From Xestospongia muta (Eukaryota > Porifera > Demospongiae > Haplosclerida > Petrosiidae): a stretch of DNA of 64,000 nucleotides. Each line of letters begins with the position of its first letter. Position 1 is the first letter of the stretch. The position numbers were made by a program, and so were the translations under genes. Below the pieces are notes generated by a model. That model made no database searches. It was not told the DNA's origin and saw only the letters and a program-made list of their open reading frames with translations. Location of the stretch: positions 4,448,501 to 4,512,500 of the forward strand of contig OY848926.1 in assembly GCA_963693285.1 (NCBI GenBank), written 5' to 3'. Below are positions 55,301-64,000 of the stretch, in pieces.

Positions 55301-57215
55301 AATTAGTTCAGAGATGTGAGATCTATTATCGTTACATGGGTAAGTATATGCCCATAGCTGTAGCTGCTCCATCTTCACACACCAGTACATCAAATTCAGT
55401 TACATTTCAACAACAGACAAGTACTAGACATCATCGTCGTGCAGTACACAATCGACACACTACATCCCATCATCGTCAGGAGACAACGTCTGTACGTTTC
55501 TCCATGACTAGTACCAGCGAGTCAGCAACAGAACTAGAAGACCAGTTGGTGAATATTGACCAACAGAAAACTACATCAGCTCCAGCTAGTGACAGCACAT
55601 TGCCCCAGCTAAAAACAGCACACGACATTACTAGCATCTCAACACAGAGCAATCACAGACAGAGTCAGGTTTCACAAGCTTCTACTGTCCCAAAGAAGTA
55701 TGTACCTGATTCTATTCCGCTTAATTTAGCTATTGGATGGATTAATGCTGGGTTAGCACGTCTTGCCTGGGACCTATGGCATGAGGAAAGATGGAAGAAA
55801 TGGGTTACAACACGAATTCAAAGAAAATTGATTCGCATCAAAACACCATCTTTTATGGAGACCTTGAAAGTGACTGAAGTTAATATGGGGATGGACATGC
55901 CTGTTATAAAACGACCCTTTAAATTACCACGTCTAAATCAACAGGGAATGTGGATTTATTTGGAAGTGGAGTATAATGGATCTTTTACCATGACGATAGA
56001 AACCAAACTTAAACTAGAACCAAAAGGAATTGGCGAAGTTCTTCATTTTAATACCAGCGATTCCTCTCCTCCTCTGTCTCATTCTCCCTCGCCATCTCCT
56101 ACACCACACTTATCAGACTCACCTCATATGTCTCGTAAACATCGACATCATCTTTCTCGGATGAAAGTAAACACTGGAGATGAAGAAGATGAAATTAGTA
56201 GCGGATCTGATGATGACAGTGGGAATAGCTCACTAACACACTCTATGGAAGAGAAACTACCAGATGAACTAGAAGCACAAGTAAGATGACCTATATGTCA
56301 TTTCATTAGTCTATTCATTGTCTTATTTATTTTTGAATGTCATATTCATTTTTGATTCTCTTATTTATTTTTGATTCACTAAATTACTCTTCTTTCTGTT
56401 AGGGTATTGTGCCTCTTAAAGATGACACGCCCCATACAGCAAACTCCGCCTCTTCTCTTATTTCAGCCACTCCCACTGACAATGATGCCACCACAGGTCC
56501 TCAAGGACGGAAGGAAAAGTTACTTACTAATATGGTTTCAAGATTACAAAAATTTGCTGTCAAATCTCGTATTGTTGCCAAAGCAGCTGAAAAATTTTCC
56601 AGTTATCCACTCACTTTACAAGTAGAAGTAAAGCATCTTGATGGGTTGTTAGTGTTGAATATGGCTCCACCTCCAAGTGATGCAATCTGGTGAGTAAGTT
56701 ATAAGTAGAGTTATGTCCTAATAACTTGTTCATGTAGCTAAATTGTGTAATAGATTATACTCAACTGAGCTTAATGCTGAGTTATCAGAGGCTATAAGAT
56801 CTAATAATCAAACACATGCATGTACATGCCTGGAGCTTTAAAAAATGGACTATCAAGCTTTGGTGTTTATTAGTGGGTGTGGCTGATGTTTATCATCTAT
56901 TGTCTATATAGTATGGCTTGTTATTGTTATTGTTATTTTGATAGGTTTGGTTTTCAAGAGAGTCCAAAGTTGGAATTAGTCGCTAAACCAAAGCTAGGAC
57001 AACGTGAAGTGACACTCTCGTATGTCACCGATTGGATTGAAAAGAAACTCTGCGAAGTAGTAGAAGTATGTGACATTGTACACACCCACACACCTAATTA
57101 ACTTTTATTTCTGTAGAAAAAACTGGTTCTCCCAAATATGGAAGACTTGGTCATTCCAGTACTCAACTCTGGATTGCCAGAGGACAAGTTAAAAGATGCC
57201 TTTATGTCACCATAA
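52379..57215 (+). CDS. TEX2: TEX2-type ER lipid-transfer protein (PH and SMP domains)
   Basis: Six exons join in phase: 52379-53127, 53230-54313, 54925-56280, 56403-56689, 56945-57065 and 57117-57215, giving 1231 residues (human TEX2 about 1130). A long acidic, Ser-rich disordered N-terminus is followed by a hydrophobic hairpin or double span (FFALLLYLYYSL, FLAGFLVFYVMIGSAFVLYV; residues about 545-595) for ER anchorage. A PH-like domain follows (SKWFGLVHQYHP to TSREKEEWFRRLRSA), then a His/Ser/Thr-rich linker, then the SMP domain from LNLAIGWINAGLARLAWDLW through MWIYLEVEYNGSFTMTIETK and onward to WIEKKLCEVVE. SMP domains shuttle glycerolipids at membrane contact sites, and TEX2 localises to the ER. 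The domain order and the N-terminal TM match TEX2 rather than E-Syts or TMEM24. No defects are seen. Confidence 0.93.
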
Positions 57216-57824
57216 GTACTGTTGTAATATCATATCTCAGGACATGTGGTACATGTATAAAAATTGTATGATTTTCACTGGTTAATGGCAAATGTTATTG
57301 TGTGGACTATTTATAATCAAGTCATAATTTTTGATCTTATATTTTATTTTAATTTATAATTAAATTTGACTTTATTTTAACCTTTTCATGTTAACTTTTA
57401 AAACCTATTGTTATGCTAAATTTATAAATTTGTGTAAAATTTACAAATGAAAAAAACAATAGTGAAATTAACTTTAAAAATGTCTGTTGATCTAGTGTGT
57501 CCCTTAGTACTTGCTAATATCCACTTTAATTCACTTAAAATTCATGTACAGCAGTACATCAATAGCCTACATGTAAGATCTGCAGTAGAACTAAAGTTGT
57601 ACATGTATCGTGATCAAAACATGTATATCCTTGTATTTTGACAGACGTGTTAGCAAATCAATGTGTAGTTGAATGAATCAAGAGCTAGAGACAAAATGGC
57701 AGAAAATTAAGTAAAAATAAACAAAGAGGGTAGTAGTAGTAACAGGTGTAAATAACAAAAAAAGAATAATAAATGTGTGAAAGAAATTTCCAAGTCTGTG
57801 GTCACTAGCAGTCTACTATTATTA
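57216..57824. other. AT-rich convergent region TEX2/RNPS1
   Basis: Holds the two 3' UTRs; AT-rich, with AATTTATAA and ATAAATTT style hairpin words near 57350-57440. A 64-codon open frame at 57447 has no recognisable similarity and is not called. Confidence 0.6.
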
Positions 57825-58638
57825 TTATCTTGAGGTATTGGAATCTGAACGTCGCCGACGCCTAGGTGAACGAGAACGGGAACGAGACCTGCTTCGTCTG
57901 TGTCTAGGAGGCGGAGGCCGATTCCTAGGTGGAGGAGATCTCCTCCAAGATCCTCTAAAACGAGGAGGAGAGTTACGGAAAGAACGACGTCGAGGTGGCG
58001 ATAAAGGTCGATAAGGTTTCTGAGTTTGTTGAACAGCTAATACAAGTTGAACAACAACCTGTTGTCCATCAATCCATCCACCGTCCATGTGTTTGAGAGC
58101 GACATCAGCTTCCTCAGGGGTTTCATATTCAACATAAGCGTGACCTCGAGGTAAAAAATTGACACGATCTAATGGTAGATCAACTGTCTTGATCTTACCA
58201 AAGTTGGCAAAAATTTCACTTACATGAGGTTTCGTGACATTTTTTGTGAGTTTTCCGATGTATATTTTACAAGATTTAGGACTAGGAGAACGTTGCTTTG
58301 GTTTTGGTGATCCAGAGGGAGAACGTGACCCTTTGACACGAGAATAACGTTTACGAGGAGGAGAAGCACTGCCTGATGAAGAACTTGAAGAGCCTTCAGA
58401 AGAATGAGATCTTGAACGCGAACGAGGAGGCGTGGCAGCTTTGGGAGAAGGAGAACGTGATTTGCTAGGACTTTTCTTTTCTGTTTTCTCCTCTTTCGTT
58501 TCTGGGGTATCTTCCATTTCTTTTACATCTTTCACTTCTGGCAGTGGTTTCTCATCTTCTTCCTTAGGAGGTTTGGAAACAACATTATCTTTAGGAGGTG
58601 GATGTTCCTGTTCCTGTTCCTGTTCCTGTTGTTGTTGC

Positions 58639-58669
<31 letters not shown>

Positions 58670-59581
58670 GCTGCTGTGCTGGTATCTGTGATGGTGGTGG
58701 TGGTGGTGGAGGAGGAGGAGGTGCTTTATCTGCAGCTGCAACTTTTTCGGGGGTAGGCTTTGGAGATTCCTTTTTAGGTTCATGTTTTGCAAGTTCTTTG
58801 CCTTTTTCTTCTTTACCCTTTTGTTTTTTGGCTGGTGAAGGAGATCGGCTGGCACTGCTGCTACTTCGAGTGCTACTACCACTACTGCTACCAGAGGAAC
58901 CAGACGAGGAGCCAGAAGACGAGGAATGTGATGATCTACTAGTACTGGCAGCCCTTCGCTTACGATCTCTTGATCTGCTACGACTATGGAAAGGAGAGGT
59001 TTTGTGTTACTTTTAAGCCAAAAACTAATTATTTGATAAAGTACAATAGAAGCAATTATTCATAACAAATAAGAAGACAAGTCAATAACCTTTTTAGTTA
59101 TGGCTGTCAGACACGGGGAAACTATTTTCATTTTAGTAATAAATAAGTTACTGTTGTCAATTAGAGCTAACTGTACATCATCCAGCCATTATTCCAATTG
59201 CACTATTCATTTTCTAATTTACCTGCTTGATTTGGATCGCCTCCGACTTGGTCGCCCTCTTGGTGGCGAACCTCTTTGACCTGGTCGACCTCGACCACGG
59301 CTTCGGTAATTCTCATAGTCTCCTCTTCCACGTCGAACATATTCTCTTCCTCGTGTTCGACTGTCACGTCTTCTTACAGGACTACGATTTCTCTCCCTAT
59401 TTCGACCCCTGGAATTTGATCGAGATCTCCTCCTTCTCCCTCTATCCCGAGACCTGGATCTGCTTCGACTTCTTGCTGGCCTACATCGATAAGAAAACAC
59501 GTAATGAATTGCTAAAATTTATTATTGTATAATATCTACTCAATAAAAATCACACCAATAGCACAAGGAGAAAACTTACAT
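57825..59581 (-). CDS. RNPS1: RNPS1-type SR/RRM splicing and exon-junction factor
   Basis: Three exons on the minus strand: 59581-59580 (only the AT of the start codon), 59480-59223 and 58983-57825, total 472 residues (human 305). The split ATG restores MPARSRSRSRSRD. An RS/RG-rich N-terminus is followed by a Ser-rich tract, Lys/Glu-rich linker, poly-Pro (58688-58722), poly-Gln (about 58627-58680, CAG/CAA codons), an (EQ)n run, then the RRM: CKIYIGKLTKNVTKPHV (RNP2 IYIGKL), GHAYVEYETPEEAD (RNP1) and MDGGWIDGQQV, followed by an RS-rich tail. The RRM closely matches RNPS1, which joins the ASAP/PSAP complexes and exon-junction complex, activating splicing and NMD in the nucleus. The poly-Gln block is an addition relative to human. 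The start lies about 300 bp from the divergent IRE1 gene. Confidence 0.93.
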
Positions 59582-59898
59582 TGCGTTCAGTAGATGGAGG
59601 CAGATACAATACCACTCTTCACCTCAAACCGGTGCCATGTTTAAAGGTAATTGGGTGGGGTCAATTGGGCGTGGTGGTTACACCCATTATTAATTCTCCA
59701 CATCACAAAAATAATGAGCTACATTCCCTTGTATCTTTTCCTCTTCGACAAGTCATAGATGTGAGCCATGTTGAGCAGGTACACTATTCCGTTATATTAT
59801 ACTCTACTGTTAGTCAGTTCAACATGGAGTATTAGTAAAAAACAAGTAAGTTAGTTATGGAACTCAATTAAAAATAAGAATGATCTGTCTATCACCAG
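59582..59898. promoter_or_regulatory. Bidirectional RNPS1/IRE1 upstream region
   Basis: It contains GGGTGGGGTCAATTGGGCGTGGTGG (given here as adjoining GGGTGGGGT and GGGCGTGGTGG words, about 59655-59678), GC/GT-box-like. The first IRE1 exon with its signal peptide should lie here, but no convincing ATG plus hydrophobic run is visible in phase. An open, phase-0 frame ends at GAGCAG|GTACAC (59778). Confidence 0.4.

Positions 59899-64000
<4,102 letters not shown>

Noticed and set aside
57447..57641. 64-codon open frame between TEX2 and RNPS1
   Set aside because: Located in 3' UTR-like AT-rich DNA, with no similarity or exon signals.
58432..59016. Plus-strand 194-codon frame rich in Cys, Gly, Ser and Leu
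   Set aside because: Antisense shadow of the RNPS1 Ser/Gln/Pro-rich exon.

Overview
The window looks like a compact, AT-rich, intron-dense animal genome. The best guess is a demosponge such as Amphimedon; this is inferred from gene content, short introns, abundant (CT)n/(CA)n microsatellites and the caspase/Death-domain gene style, and no species marker was read. Nearly every gene is split into small exons with GT..AG borders. There are no bacterial operons, and I noticed no CRISPR array, rRNA or tRNA.

Layout, left to right: (1) 1-2885, minus: the 5' part of a single-pass membrane, coiled-coil protein, possibly a SUN-domain (LINC complex) protein whose C-terminus lies outside the window. (2) 3227-7008, plus: GRB2-type SH3-SH2-SH3 adaptor, head-to-head with (1) across an E-box palindrome. 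(3) 7470-34702, plus: the whole PRKDC gene (DNA-PK catalytic subunit), with a 200-N assembly gap. One of its introns holds a complete intronless flavin-containing monooxygenase gene (21471-23156), and other introns hold foldback/MITE-like elements and large microsatellites. (4) 34940-42061: a tandem array of genes with two caspase-like domains followed by a Death domain. It has two full copies (35566-37806 and 39391-42061), a truncated copy between them (37976-38968) and a decayed Death-domain exon upstream. In every caspase-like domain that covers the site, the catalytic His position is Tyr, so these look like pseudo-caspases. This is the least ordinary part of the window. (5) 42319-46185, plus: FBXW7/Cdc4 F-box WD40 ubiquitin-ligase receptor. 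(6) 46482-48785, plus: CDR2-like coiled-coil protein. (7) 49042-52214, minus: eEF2-lysine methyltransferase (FAM86 family). (8) 52379-57215, plus: TEX2 (PH and SMP lipid-transfer domains). (9) 57825-59581, minus: RNPS1, an SR-type splicing factor with a poly-Q insert. (10) 59899-64000, plus: IRE1 (ERN1), the ER-stress sensor, cut by the right window edge before its RNase domain.

Genes 1/2, 7/8 and 9/10 are divergent pairs with short shared upstream regions; 6/7 and 8/9 are convergent. The genes are mostly unrelated housekeeping or signalling genes (DNA repair, RTK signalling, ubiquitin ligase, unfolded protein response, lipid transfer, splicing), so the order reflects a compact genome, not a pathway cluster. 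The exception is the Death-domain array, a locally duplicated family. A recurrent structural theme is that (CT)n microsatellites on the coding strand sit immediately 5' of exons and appear to serve as polypyrimidine tracts.
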